Below, piece by piece: positions 33,653 to 41,990 of a DNA stretch of 47,411 nt. The notes beneath the pieces are model-generated. The model searched no databases and was not told the origin of the DNA. It saw nothing but the letters and a program-made list of their open reading frames with translations. The position numbers were made by a program, and so were the translations under genes. Origin of the DNA: an uncultured Prevotella sp. Lineage in GTDB: Bacteria; Bacteroidota; Bacteroidia; Bacteroidales; Bacteroidaceae. Each line of letters starts with the position of its first letter. Position 1 is the stretch's first letter. The stretch is taken from assembly GCA_902495455.1 (NCBI GenBank), contig CABUXJ010000022.1:1-47411 (forward strand), given 5' to 3'.

Positions 33653-33682
33653 TTGCCGTTCGGAAATTATTCATTACTTTTG
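33653..33682 (+). promoter_or_regulatory. Promoter of the nucleotidyltransferase gene
   Basis: TTG at 33653-33655 and TACTTTTG at 33675-33682, 19 bp apart, a near-ideal Bacteroidota promoter. Confidence 0.7.
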
Positions 33683-33718
33683 TGGTACGATAAAAATAAC
33701 CAAAACATATCATAATCA

Positions 33719-34630
33719 ATGAAACCTACATTATTACTCTTAGCTGCCGGTATGGGCAGCCGCTACGGCGGTCTGAAGCAGCTCGACGGGCTGGGCCCCA
33801 ACGGCGAGACCATCATGGACTATTCCATCTATGACGCAATCAAGGCCGGATTCGGCAAAATCGTCTTTGTCATCCGCAAGGATTTCGAACAGGATTTCCG
33901 CGAGAAGATACTCCGCAAGTATGAGGGTCACATTCCCGCAGAACTCTGCTTCCAGAGTCTCGACGCTCTGCCCGAAGGTTTCGCCTGTCCCGCCGACCGC
34001 GTAAAACCGTGGGGAACCAACCACGCCGTGCTCATGGCCAAGGACGTGATCAAGGAGCCGTTTTGCGTGATCAACTGCGACGACTTCTACAATCGCGACG
34101 CATTTCAGGTCATCGGCAAGTTCCTCGCCGACCTGCCCGAAGGCAGCAAGAACGCATACGCTATGGTCGGCTTCCGCGTCGGCAACACTCTCTCCGAGAA
34201 CGGAACCGTCGCACGCGGCATCTGCTCTAAGGATGCCGAAGGCAATCTGACCACCGTCGTGGAGCGCACGGAGATCATGCGCGTCGACGGCCCCGTCTGC
34301 TACAAGGACGAGGAGGGCAAGTGGGTCGCTGTCGAAGACAACACGCCCGTTTCGATGAACATGTGGGGCTTCACGCCCGACTACTTCGAGCACAGCGAAG
34401 AGTACTTCCGCGAGTTCCTCTCCGACCCGAAGAACATGGAGAACCTCAAGGCCGAATTTTTCATCCCGCTGATGGTCAACAAACTCATCAACGAGAAGAC
34501 ATCGACCGTCAAGGTGCTCGACACGACCAGCAAGTGGTTTGGCGTCACCTACGCCGCCGACCGTCAGGACACCGTCGACCGCATCCAGAAGCTCATCGAC
34601 GAGGGTGTCTATCCGCAGAAACTCTTCTGA
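33719..34630 (+). CDS. Sugar-phosphate nucleotidyltransferase family protein
   Basis: A 303-residue NTP-transferase. The N-terminal LLLAAGMGSRYGGLKQLDGL is the G-x-G-x-R...K nucleotide-binding signature of nucleotide-sugar pyrophosphorylases, and the NCDDFYN segment (about 118-124) supplies the metal-binding aspartates. No left-handed beta-helix or acyltransferase domain follows, so it is the stand-alone form, which probably activates a hexose-1-phosphate. The exact sugar and nucleotide cannot be assigned, since homologues in Bacteroidota are usually annotated only as nucleotidyltransferase. Single-gene unit with its own promoter and terminator. Confidence 0.85.
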   Translation: MKPTLLLLAAGMGSRYGGLKQLDGLGPNGETIMDYSIYDAIKAGFGKIVFVIRKDFEQDFREKILRKYEGHIPAELCFQSLDALPEGFACPADRVKPWGTNHAVLMAKDVIKEPFCVINCDDFYNRDAFQVIGKFLADLPEGSKNAYAMVGFRVGNTLSENGTVARGICSKDAEGNLTTVVERTEIMRVDGPVCYKDEEGKWVAVEDNTPVSMNMWGFTPDYFEHSEEYFREFLSDPKNMENLKAEFFIPLMVNKLINEKTSTVKVLDTTSKWFGVTYAADRQDTVDRIQKLIDEGVYPQKLF

Positions 34631-34647
34631 ATGAAAATTAAGAATTG

Positions 34648-34711
34648 AAAATTAAGAGAATTACCTGATGCGACCCGGTTTAATTCCCCTTCAGGTAATT
34701 CTCTTAATTTT
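34648..34711 (+). terminator. Long-stem terminator after the nucleotidyltransferase gene
   Basis: Perfect 21-bp arms, AAAATTAAGAGAATTACCTG... (34648-34668) and its complement (34691-34711), followed by T-rich sequence. Confidence 0.8.
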
Positions 34712-34742
34712 TAATTTTCCACTTTCTGCTTCTTTGTTTTGA

Positions 34743-34758
34743 TATATTTGTACCTTTG
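34743..34758 (+). promoter_or_regulatory. Two abutting -7 boxes before nrnA
   Basis: TATATTTG (34743-34750) and TACCTTTG (34751-34758) are contiguous. With the second box the transcript would start about 2 nt before the ATG at 34767, so it would be almost leaderless. Confidence 0.55.
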
Positions 34759-34766
34759 TACCCATT

Positions 34767-35801
34767 ATGCTGAAAGATTTATTATCCAATACCGAATGTG
34801 ATGCCCTCAACCGTCTCATCGACGAGGCTTCCGGCATCGTCATCTGCTGTCACGTCAACCCCGACGGCGACGCCATTGGCTCGTCGTTGGGCTGGGCCGA
34901 ATATCTGAGAAGCCGCGGCAAGGAGCCGACAGTCATCGCTCCTGACCAATATCCCGACTTCCTCCAGTGGATGCCGCGCACGGAGACCGTCGTGCGCTAT
35001 GACAAGCGCAAGGCTGAGGCCGACGCCGCCATAGCCAAGGCCGATCTCATCTTCTGCCTCGATTTCAACAGTCTCGGCCGCACCGACGTCATGGCCGCAG
35101 CCTTGGAGGCCTCGCCGGCGCGCCGGGTGGTGGTCGACCATCATCTCAATCCGGACATCGACTGCGCCCTCTGCGTGTCACGGACAGAGATGAGCTCGAC
35201 CAGCGAGATGATCTTCCGCCTCGTCTGGCAGCTGGGCGGATTCGAAGCGATGGGGCCTCACTTTGCCGCGCCGATATACTGCGGCATGATGACCGACACG
35301 GGCGGGTTCACCTACAACAGCAACAGCCCTGAGATATACTTCATCATCAGCCAGCTTCTCACGAAGAACATCAACAAGGACAAGATCTACCGCAACGTCT
35401 ACAACAATTACAGCGAGAACCGCCTGCGGCTCATCGGCTATGTCCTCTACCGGAGTCTGGTCGTCATCCCCGAGCTCCACGCATCCTTCTTCGTCCTCAC
35501 GAGACGCGACCTGCGCCGTTTCCGTTTTGTCAAGGGTGACGCCGAAGGGCTGGTCAACATGCCGCTGCAGATCAAGGGACTCAAGCTCTCCATATCTCTG
35601 CGTGAGGACACCGAGCGCGACAACGTCGTCTGGGTGAGTCTGCGGTCGGTCGACTCCTTCCCGTGCAACAAGGTGGCGGAGGCTTTCTTCAACGGCGGAG
35701 GCCACCTCAACGCCGCCGGCGGACGGCTCAACTGCCCGATAGAGGAGGCCGCCGAGATAGCCCGCAAGGCCATCGAGAGTTTTGCCGACACGTTAAAGTA
35801 A
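34767..35801 (+). CDS. nrnA: NrnA-type bifunctional oligoribonuclease / pAp phosphatase (DHH family)
   Basis: A 344-residue DHH phosphoesterase that degrades nanoRNA and dephosphorylates 3'-phosphoadenosine 5'-phosphate. Metal-binding motifs are CHVNPDGDAIGSS (His29, Asp33, Asp35), a CLDFN motif (Asp99) and VVVDHH (Asp124, His125, His126). The C-terminal DHHA1 domain has GGGHLNAAGG near 316-325. The N-terminal start is close to the promoter boxes. If the real start is internal, the first candidate methionines lie well inside the DHH domain, so 34767 stands. Confidence 0.92.
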   Translation: MLKDLLSNTECDALNRLIDEASGIVICCHVNPDGDAIGSSLGWAEYLRSRGKEPTVIAPDQYPDFLQWMPRTETVVRYDKRKAEADAAIAKADLIFCLDFNSLGRTDVMAAALEASPARRVVVDHHLNPDIDCALCVSRTEMSSTSEMIFRLVWQLGGFEAMGPHFAAPIYCGMMTDTGGFTYNSNSPEIYFIISQLLTKNINKDKIYRNVYNNYSENRLRLIGYVLYRSLVVIPELHASFFVLTRRDLRRFRFVKGDAEGLVNMPLQIKGLKLSISLREDTERDNVVWVSLRSVDSFPCNKVAEAFFNGGGHLNAAGGRLNCPIEEAAEIARKAIESFADTLK

Positions 35802-35833
35802 CGAAATATTGCCGCCGATTGGCAGGATTTTAT

Positions 35834-35841
35834 TACTTTTG
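35834..35841 (+). promoter_or_regulatory. -7 box of the DUF4827/glmM unit
   Basis: TACTTTTG. It excludes the long in-frame upstream extension (to 35663) that overlaps nrnA, and leaves ATGs at 35855 and 35873. Confidence 0.55.
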
Positions 35842-35872
35842 CACACATTATTATATGTATCACAACAAGAAT

Positions 35873-36493
35873 ATGAGAAAGTTAACATATCCTCTGCTCG
35901 TGCTCGTCGCATTGTTCTTCTGCGCCTGCGACGACGAGGAGACATACGGAGACAAGAAGAAGAAGGAGCGCAGCGCCATCAGCACATATATCAGCAACAA
36001 CGGCATCAACGTGATCGATGAGGCTACATTCGAAGCGCAGGGACAGACGACCGACGTCGCCGCCAACCAGTATGTCTATCTCGAAAAGAGCGGAGTCTAC
36101 ATGCAGATTGAACGCAAGGGCAGCGGAAGCACGCTCGAAGAGAACAAGCAGGTCAATCTGATCTGCCGCTACACGGAGTGGAACATCATGGATGGCGCCA
36201 TGCAGTCACGCAACGATTACGCCTCGCGCAACTACGACAAGATGACGGTGACGCGCGTCGGCAGCCAATATACAGCCTCTTTCGTTTCCGGAGTGATGCT
36301 CTCGACGTATGGCGCGTCCGTTCCGGCGGGTTGGCTCGTGCCGCTCGAGTATGTGAAGGTGGGCCGCCAGTCATCCGAGGACGAAGGCATCGCCAAGGTC
36401 AGCATCATCGTGCCCCACACGCAGGGACAGGCTTACGCCATGTCGAGCGTCTATCCGTGTGCTTACACCATAACGTATCAACGAGAAAGATAA
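35873..36493 (+). CDS. DUF4827 family lipoprotein (FKBP-like)
   Basis: A 206-residue lipoprotein. The start ATG at 35873 gives MRKLTYPLLVLVALFFCAC, with a lipobox ending at the second Cys and then an acidic DDEE tail. DUF4827 proteins are described as having an FKBP-like fold. The conserved-looking core includes YVYLEKSGVYMQIERKG, VNLICRYTEWNI and GASVPAGWLVPLEYVKVGR. No catalytic prolyl-isomerase residues can be confirmed. It is 6 bp upstream of glmM and therefore cotranscribed with it. Confidence 0.78.
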   Translation: MRKLTYPLLVLVALFFCACDDEETYGDKKKKERSAISTYISNNGINVIDEATFEAQGQTTDVAANQYVYLEKSGVYMQIERKGSGSTLEENKQVNLICRYTEWNIMDGAMQSRNDYASRNYDKMTVTRVGSQYTASFVSGVMLSTYGASVPAGWLVPLEYVKVGRQSSEDEGIAKVSIIVPHTQGQAYAMSSVYPCAYTITYQRER

Positions 36494-36499
36494 ACCATC

Positions 36500-37891
36500 A
36501 TGACACTGATAAAATCCATATCCGGCATCCGTGGAACCATCGGCGGACAACCCGGAGACACCCTCAATCCGCTTGACATCGTCAAGTTCACCACAGCCTA
36601 CGCCACTTTCATCAGCCGGCATGCACGCCCTGAGGCGTCCGGGCGCATCGTTGTCGGACGCGACGCGCGCATCTCGGGCGAAATGGTGCGTAGCATCGTC
36701 TGCGGCACGCTGATGGGAATGGGATATGACGTGACCGACATCGGACTGGCAACCACGCCGACCACGGAGCTGGCCGTGCGCATGTCTGGGGCCGACGGCG
36801 GTATCATCATCACCGCAAGTCATAATCCGAAGCAGTGGAACGCGTTGAAACTGCTCAACCATGAGGGCGAATTTCTCACCGCGGCCGACGGTGCCGAGGT
36901 GCTCGCCATAGCCGGACAGGAAGACTTCTGCTACGCCGAAGTGGACCGGCTCGGCAGTTATACGAAGGACGACACGTTCAACCGGCGGCACATAGAGGCC
37001 GTGCTCGGTCTCCGGCTCGTGGACCGCACGGCCATAAAGAGTGCCGGACTGCGTGTCTGTGTGGATCCGGTGAACAGCGTGGGAGGCATCATCTTGCCCG
37101 AACTGCTGGCCGAACTGGGCGTCGAGTGCAAGGTCATCAACGGTGAGCCGACCGGCGATTTCGCCCACAATCCAGAACCGCTGGAGAAGAATCTTGGCGG
37201 TATCATGGAGGAGATGCGCCGCGGAGGTTATGACCTGGGCATCGTTGTTGACCCCGACGTGGACCGTCTGGCGTTCATCTGCGAAGACGGCCGCATGTTC
37301 GGAGAGGAATATACGCTGGTCAGCGTGGCCGACTACGTGCTCAGCCGCACGCCCGGCAACACCGTGAGCAACCTCAGTTCGACGCGCGCCCTGCGTGATG
37401 TGACCCTCCGTCATGGCGGTACATATACGGCGGCTGCAGTCGGTGAGGTCAACGTGACTACTAAGATGAAGGAGGTCGGAGCCGTCATCGGCGGCGAAGG
37501 CAACGGCGGAGTGATATATCCCGAGAGCCACTACGGCCGCGACGCGCTGGTCGGTATCGCCCTGTTTCTGTCCGCCTTGGCCCGCAAAGGCTGCCGCGTG
37601 AGCGAGATGCGCGCCGCCCTGCCGGACTACTTCATAGCCAAAAACCGCATCGACCTGACCCCGCAGACCGACGTCGACGCCATCCTCGAGCGCGTGAAGG
37701 AACTCTACCGCGACGAACAGGTGAACGACATAGACGGGGTCAAGATTGACTTTGAGGACAAATGGGTGCATCTGCGCAAGTCCAACACGGAGCCGATCAT
37801 CCGCATCTACAGTGAGGCGGCGACGATGGAAGCTGCCGACGAACTTGGCAAGGAGTTCATGCAGATAGTTTCCCAATACACCACAATCTGA
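36500..37891 (+). CDS. glmM: Phosphoglucosamine mutase
   Basis: A 463-residue alpha-D-phosphohexomutase that interconverts glucosamine-6-phosphate and glucosamine-1-phosphate, committed to UDP-GlcNAc, peptidoglycan and lipid A. The phospho-serine loop TASHNP has Ser107, and the metal loop is DPDVDRLAF. The sugar loop GGEGNGGVIYPESHYGRD (about 330) and the phosphate-binding RKSNTEPIIRIYSEA near the C-terminus complete the four-domain pattern. GlmM and archaeal-type phosphoglucomutases are similar, and the GEGNGG sugar loop leaves room for phosphomannomutase activity. Confidence 0.9.
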   Translation: MTLIKSISGIRGTIGGQPGDTLNPLDIVKFTTAYATFISRHARPEASGRIVVGRDARISGEMVRSIVCGTLMGMGYDVTDIGLATTPTTELAVRMSGADGGIIITASHNPKQWNALKLLNHEGEFLTAADGAEVLAIAGQEDFCYAEVDRLGSYTKDDTFNRRHIEAVLGLRLVDRTAIKSAGLRVCVDPVNSVGGIILPELLAELGVECKVINGEPTGDFAHNPEPLEKNLGGIMEEMRRGGYDLGIVVDPDVDRLAFICEDGRMFGEEYTLVSVADYVLSRTPGNTVSNLSSTRALRDVTLRHGGTYTAAAVGEVNVTTKMKEVGAVIGGEGNGGVIYPESHYGRDALVGIALFLSALARKGCRVSEMRAALPDYFIAKNRIDLTPQTDVDAILERVKELYRDEQVNDIDGVKIDFEDKWVHLRKSNTEPIIRIYSEAATMEAADELGKEFMQIVSQYTTI

Positions 37892-37911
37892 TAATCACAG
37901 TAAATATTATG

Positions 37912-37954
37912 GCAAATCCCCGAAATTCCGGCGCAAGGAAATTCGGGGATTTGC
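37912..37954 (+). terminator. Terminator after glmM
   Basis: Stem GCAAATCCCCGAAATTCC / GGAAATTCGGGGATTTGC (small mismatch in the upper part) followed by TGATTATAGTCTTTT. Confidence 0.75.
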
Positions 37955-38004
37955 TGATTATAGTCTTTTCCGTTCCCTTTCTTTGCCACATCATCAAATT
38001 TATC

Positions 38005-38012
38005 TACCTTTG
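38005..38012 (+). promoter_or_regulatory. -7 box of the O-acylation cassette
   Basis: TACCTTTG. The predicted transcript start (near 38019) is only about 6 nt before the ATG at 38025 and 12 nt before the one at 38031. Confidence 0.55.
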
Positions 38013-38024
38013 CACCTTATTAAT

Positions 38025-38846
38025 ATGGATATGACAAAGACCCGTATATGTCTCCTTGCGCTGCTCTTTGTTGTCGTGACGGGGCGTTGTCGCGCAGTGG
38101 CGGCAGACCGTGGCGGCGATGGGGCGTCGTGTCGCCACGACAGCACTGACGTCGTCGTGCTCGGCGACTCAAACACGTGGATTGGCGGAGACAGCTGCAA
38201 TCTCGACCGCGGATGGACCAGATGGTTCTGCGAAGCCTTCCGTCCCGCGTCATGCCGCAGCTACGCCCGCAGCGGGGCGACATGGACGGCGACGGAGCGG
38301 ACAGTGCGCGATGTGGACGAATATACCGAACGGCTTGGCGACAACAATGTCATTTACAATCAGGTGTGCCGCCTTTTGGATGCCGTCAGGGACGGCCGGC
38401 AGCCTGTGCCCTCACTGGTCATTATCGCCGCGGGCACCAACGACGCTTGGTTTCCTGAGGCAAGGCCGCGGGCATTGGACGTCGCGGATGGCGACAGAAG
38501 CCTTGCCGATGGACGCAATGGCGTCCCCGGCTTTATGCTGACGCTGGCCGACGCAGTCCGCCATTGTTGCGGAATGTTGGCCGGAACATTTCCCAAAGCC
38601 CGCATCGTGTTGCTCACGCCGATGCAGTCGACAGCGGTCAGCACGAGGCGCATCGTCCGCGTCGGCGACATCATCGAGGAGTGTGGCCGCCGCATGGGGC
38701 TCACCGTCATCCGGCAAGACCGCGAGAGTTGTGTCAAGCGGAAGCGCGAACTGCGCCGGCGGCGCATGACGACCGACGGGACGCACACCGCTGTCGAGGG
38801 CGCACGGCTCAACGGCATCATGATTGCGGAGAGGCTGCGCCGCTGA
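38025..38846 (+). CDS. SGNH/GDSL-type hydrolase, secreted
   Basis: A 273-residue (271 if started at the ATG at 38031) secreted esterase-like protein. A signal peptide spans about residues 3-24, ending near CRAVAA. SGNH blocks are present: VVLGDSNTWIGG (block I, nucleophile Ser), IIAAGTNDAW (block III, Asn) and MTTDGTHTAVEG (block V, Asp and His). The following genes encode an MBOAT acyltransferase and a DHHW protein, so deacylation or transacylation of a cell-surface glycan is a reasonable guess. The gap to the MBOAT gene is 58 bp. Confidence 0.82.
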   Translation: MDMTKTRICLLALLFVVVTGRCRAVAADRGGDGASCRHDSTDVVVLGDSNTWIGGDSCNLDRGWTRWFCEAFRPASCRSYARSGATWTATERTVRDVDEYTERLGDNNVIYNQVCRLLDAVRDGRQPVPSLVIIAAGTNDAWFPEARPRALDVADGDRSLADGRNGVPGFMLTLADAVRHCCGMLAGTFPKARIVLLTPMQSTAVSTRRIVRVGDIIEECGRRMGLTVIRQDRESCVKRKRELRRRRMTTDGTHTAVEGARLNGIMIAERLRR

Positions 38847-38904
38847 GATGCCCTCGGAGTCAGATAAAATCTCATCAATGATCTATATATAGTTTCCGAC
38901 GACA

Positions 38905-40350
38905 ATGGTATTTTCAGACCTGTTTTTCCTCTTTGTGTTCATTCCGGCCTTCGTCATCTGCTATCTGACGGCGGCGGGGATAGACAATCTGTTTATCGCC
39001 GAACCGGAACGGCCGAGCTTTCGGGCACGCAACTGGATGCTGGTCGCCTTTTCCCTGATATTCTACGCTTGGGGAGAGCCCGTCTATGTCTTCCTCATGC
39101 TGGCCTCGGTGGCTGTCAATTACGCCGTCGGTCTGCTCATAGACCGCGGTGACCGCTACCGTCGCAGTGCGCTTGTGGCCGGTCTGGGCTGCAACATAGC
39201 CATCCTATCAGTCTTCAAGTATCTCGGCTTTTTCGCACAGACGCTTTGTGACATGGGCTTCAGTGTGGCCCGTCCGCAGATAGCTTTGCCCATCGGCATC
39301 AGCTTCTACACGTTCCAGTCCATCTCCTATCTCGTCGATGTCTACCGCCGCGAGTCGCCCGTTCAACGGCGATATACGGACCTGTTGCTTTACATCTCGA
39401 TGTTTCCGCAGCTCATCGCCGGTCCCATCGTGCGCTACGGAACCGTTGCACGTGAGATTGGAGAACGTCATGTGACGGCCGGTGACGTGGCCGACGGTAT
39501 GTTCCGATTCCTCTGCGGCCTCGGCAAAAAAGTCATTTTGGCCAACCAGTTGTCCGAAATCTCCGACCAGTTTCTCGTCAACGGCCTCGGCACGCTGTCG
39601 ACAGCCGGTGCTTGGGTCGGCATTACGGCCTTCACGTTGCAGATATATTTCGACTTCTCCGGCTACTCCGACATGGCCATCGGCATCGGCCGGTGTCTCG
39701 GATTTCACTTCAATGAAAACTTCGATCATCCCTATTGCTGCCGCACCATTACCGAATTCTGGCGCCGGTGGCATATCTCCCTCGGCAGTTTCTTCCGCGA
39801 CTACGTCTACATCCCGCTCGGAGGCAACCGCCACCATCAGCCGCTGAACATCCTGGTCGTGTGGTTTCTGACCGGCATGTGGCATGGGGCGAGCTGGAAC
39901 TTCATCATCTGGGGCGTCTATTTCGGCCTAATCGTCATGATGGAGAAGTATACCCTGCTCCGCTTTCAGCACCTTGTGCCCCGCCCGTTGCTGCACCTTT
40001 ACAGCATGCTGCTCGTCATCGCGGGCTGGGGAATATTCTATTTTGACGACTTCGGACAGATGACAACGTTCTTCTCGGCCTTCACCGGCAATGCCGCCAC
40101 GCTGACGGACTTCTTCGCCTGGAGCGCCTTGACGGACAAGTTTTGGCTATGGGTCGTGGCCATTGTGTTCTGCATGCCCGTCCGTCGCGGTGCCACAGCT
40201 CTCTGCCGCCGTCTCCCCGGTGGTGGCGGGACGCTCGGGACGCTGGTTATTCAGACAGCCCGCATGACGGTCTCGGTGGTCATCCTCGCCGTTTCGGTAG
40301 CTTTGCTTGTCGGCGCGACCAACAACGCGTTTCTCTATACGCGCTTCTAA
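38905..40350 (+). CDS. MBOAT family O-acyltransferase (AlgI/DltB/PatA-like)
   Basis: A 481-residue polytopic membrane protein predicted to move an acyl group, commonly acetyl, across the inner membrane for attachment to a polysaccharide. Hallmarks are the LPIGISFYTFQSISYLVDVY region, ISMFPQLIAGPIVRY, FWRRWHISLGSFFRDYVYIP and the catalytic His327 in GMWHGASWNFIIWG. About ten or more hydrophobic helices. The downstream AlgJ/DHHW-type gene starts 9 bp after it, the pattern seen in alginate, cellulose and other exopolysaccharide acetylation loci. No glycosyltransferase operon is adjacent, so the modified glycan is unknown. Confidence 0.93.
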   Translation: MVFSDLFFLFVFIPAFVICYLTAAGIDNLFIAEPERPSFRARNWMLVAFSLIFYAWGEPVYVFLMLASVAVNYAVGLLIDRGDRYRRSALVAGLGCNIAILSVFKYLGFFAQTLCDMGFSVARPQIALPIGISFYTFQSISYLVDVYRRESPVQRRYTDLLLYISMFPQLIAGPIVRYGTVAREIGERHVTAGDVADGMFRFLCGLGKKVILANQLSEISDQFLVNGLGTLSTAGAWVGITAFTLQIYFDFSGYSDMAIGIGRCLGFHFNENFDHPYCCRTITEFWRRWHISLGSFFRDYVYIPLGGNRHHQPLNILVVWFLTGMWHGASWNFIIWGVYFGLIVMMEKYTLLRFQHLVPRPLLHLYSMLLVIAGWGIFYFDDFGQMTTFFSAFTGNAATLTDFFAWSALTDKFWLWVVAIVFCMPVRRGATALCRRLPGGGGTLGTLVIQTARMTVSVVILAVSVALLVGATNNAFLYTRF

Positions 40351-40359
40351 TCAATCCTG

Positions 40360-41859
40360 ATGCAAATGATGAAGCACTACATATATATCCTCGTTGTCTC
40401 GTCGGTATTCATCGCATACGCCGTCGTTTTCGACACATTCCCGCGCAGCACCGTCTCCACGTTAGAGCGACGGACGCTCGCAGCCTTTCCGCAGTTCACG
40501 TTAGAGAAACTCCGCGACGGCTCTTTCACACACGAAGTGTCCTCGTGGTTCAGCGACAGCGAACCATTCCGCGACGACCTCATGGCCTTGAGCATGTGGA
40601 TAAAAGGCAACATGGGACTGGCAAAATCGGAGGACAACGTCACCTTTCATGCCTCTGCTGACGGCCCGCTGCCAGCCGGTGAGGATGCGACAGAGGCGGA
40701 TATAATGGCGACGGACAGTCTTGGCGGGCACGAGGCGTATGACTACGAAAACCATGTCACGGCCGACGACAACGCCAAGATTGCCAATGCGGGCATCATT
40801 GTGGTCGGCAGCGGCGACAAGGTGAGAGCCCTGATGGTCTACGGTGGCGGCCCGAAAGGCGGTGTGCGGTATGCCGAAGCGGCCAACAGATATAAGGAAC
40901 GGTTTGGCGACGAGGTCAATGTCTACTCGATGGTGATACCCACCGCCATCGAATACTACTGTCCCGACAAGGTCCGGCGATACACCAACAGCCAACTGAA
41001 GACCATCCGCAACATCTTCGCCCATCTGTCGCCGTCCGTCCGCGCCGTCGACATCTACTCCACGTTGGGTCGCCACGCCGCCGAGGACATCTATCTGCGC
41101 ACCGACCACCACTGGGCCCCGCTCGGCGCCTACTATGCCGCGGAGGAGTTTGCCCGCATCGCCGGTGTGCCATTCCTGCCTCTCGAACGCTACGACCGTC
41201 GCGTCGTCCACCGCTTTGTGGGCAGCATGTACGGCTATTCCAATGACATCGCGGTCAAAAATGCTCCCGAAGATTTTGTCTATTATGTCCCGCGTGGCGT
41301 CAAATACACCACGACCTACATCACATATACCATCGACGAGGACTACCACGTCACGGCCGAAAGCCGCCCGATGCGTGGCGCTTTCTTCATGCACTACCGC
41401 GACGGCAACGGCGGTGCCTACTGCACGTTCATGGGCGGAGACACCAAGATCACGCAGGTTCGCACGTCGACTCACAACGGGCGCCGTGTGCTCATCCTCA
41501 AAGACAGTTTCGGCAATGCCCTGCCGGGCTATCTCTTCGGTTCGTTCGAGGAGGTGCACGTGGTCGATTCGCGCTATTTCACGAAGAACATGACGCAGTA
41601 TGTCCGCGACAACAAGATAACAGACATACTCTTTGCAAACAACATCTTCAATGCCTACTCGCCGCGCATAGCCAATGCCTACATCCGTTTCCTCGACCAG
41701 CCTGCCGGTATCGTCCATCGTGCCAAGCCGGATTCGACGACTGTGAAGGCCTTTGCGGCGGATTCGGTGCAGACGCGCGAACCACGGACTGCGCCGTCGC
41801 AGAAGTCCGCCGATATGCCGCCGTCGCAGGAAACCGTCGCGACGGAACGGGTAGAGTAG
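40360..41859 (+). CDS. DHHW family protein, AlgJ/AlgX-like O-acyltransferase partner
   Basis: A 499-residue single-pass membrane protein with a periplasmic SGNH-like domain. The N-terminal helix (about 5-22) is followed by the catalytic-domain motifs RTDHHWAPLGAYYA (Asp249, His250, His251, Trp252) and LILKDSFGNALPGYL, which contains the nucleophilic Ser. In AlgJ and AlgX these form the Ser-His-Asp triad that transfers acetyl groups to polymer. Residues 470-499 are a low-complexity acidic and Thr-rich tail. ATGs at 40360, 40366 and 40369 are all usable. It is 9 bp from the MBOAT gene. Confidence 0.88.
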   Translation: MQMMKHYIYILVVSSVFIAYAVVFDTFPRSTVSTLERRTLAAFPQFTLEKLRDGSFTHEVSSWFSDSEPFRDDLMALSMWIKGNMGLAKSEDNVTFHASADGPLPAGEDATEADIMATDSLGGHEAYDYENHVTADDNAKIANAGIIVVGSGDKVRALMVYGGGPKGGVRYAEAANRYKERFGDEVNVYSMVIPTAIEYYCPDKVRRYTNSQLKTIRNIFAHLSPSVRAVDIYSTLGRHAAEDIYLRTDHHWAPLGAYYAAEEFARIAGVPFLPLERYDRRVVHRFVGSMYGYSNDIAVKNAPEDFVYYVPRGVKYTTTYITYTIDEDYHVTAESRPMRGAFFMHYRDGNGGAYCTFMGGDTKITQVRTSTHNGRRVLILKDSFGNALPGYLFGSFEEVHVVDSRYFTKNMTQYVRDNKITDILFANNIFNAYSPRIANAYIRFLDQPAGIVHRAKPDSTTVKAFAADSVQTREPRTAPSQKSADMPPSQETVATERVE

Positions 41860-41884
41860 GGGAACGGTGGAGTTTCGGGAATAT

Positions 41885-41935
41885 AATAATAAAGCATTTA
41901 CGTCAAAACGATATGGACGTAAATGCTTTATTATT
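41885..41935. terminator. Bidirectional terminator between convergent genes
   Basis: Perfect 20-bp arms starting AATAATAAAGCATTTACGTC, 11-nt loop, AT-rich at the base on both sides. Confidence 0.8.
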
Positions 41936-41940
41936 TTGTC

Positions 41941-41982
41941 GTGATTGCTTTGTTCTCGAGTTGTGATTGCTTTGTTCTCGAG
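41941..41982. repeat. Tandem 22-bp direct repeat
   Basis: GTGATTGCTTTGTTCTCGAG occurs at 41941-41960 and again at 41963-41982, two bases apart (period 22), just beyond the GH2 stop codon. Confidence 0.85.
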
Positions 41983-41990
41983 CAATGACG

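Larger units (their letters stand above)
32915..33674. other. Long gene-free region between tamL and the nucleotidyltransferase gene
   Basis: Made up almost wholly of structured repeats: a hairpin array (32929-33045) and the second long interspersed element (33161-33557). The tail from 33558 contains the promoter of the next gene. No credible gene. Confidence 0.6.
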
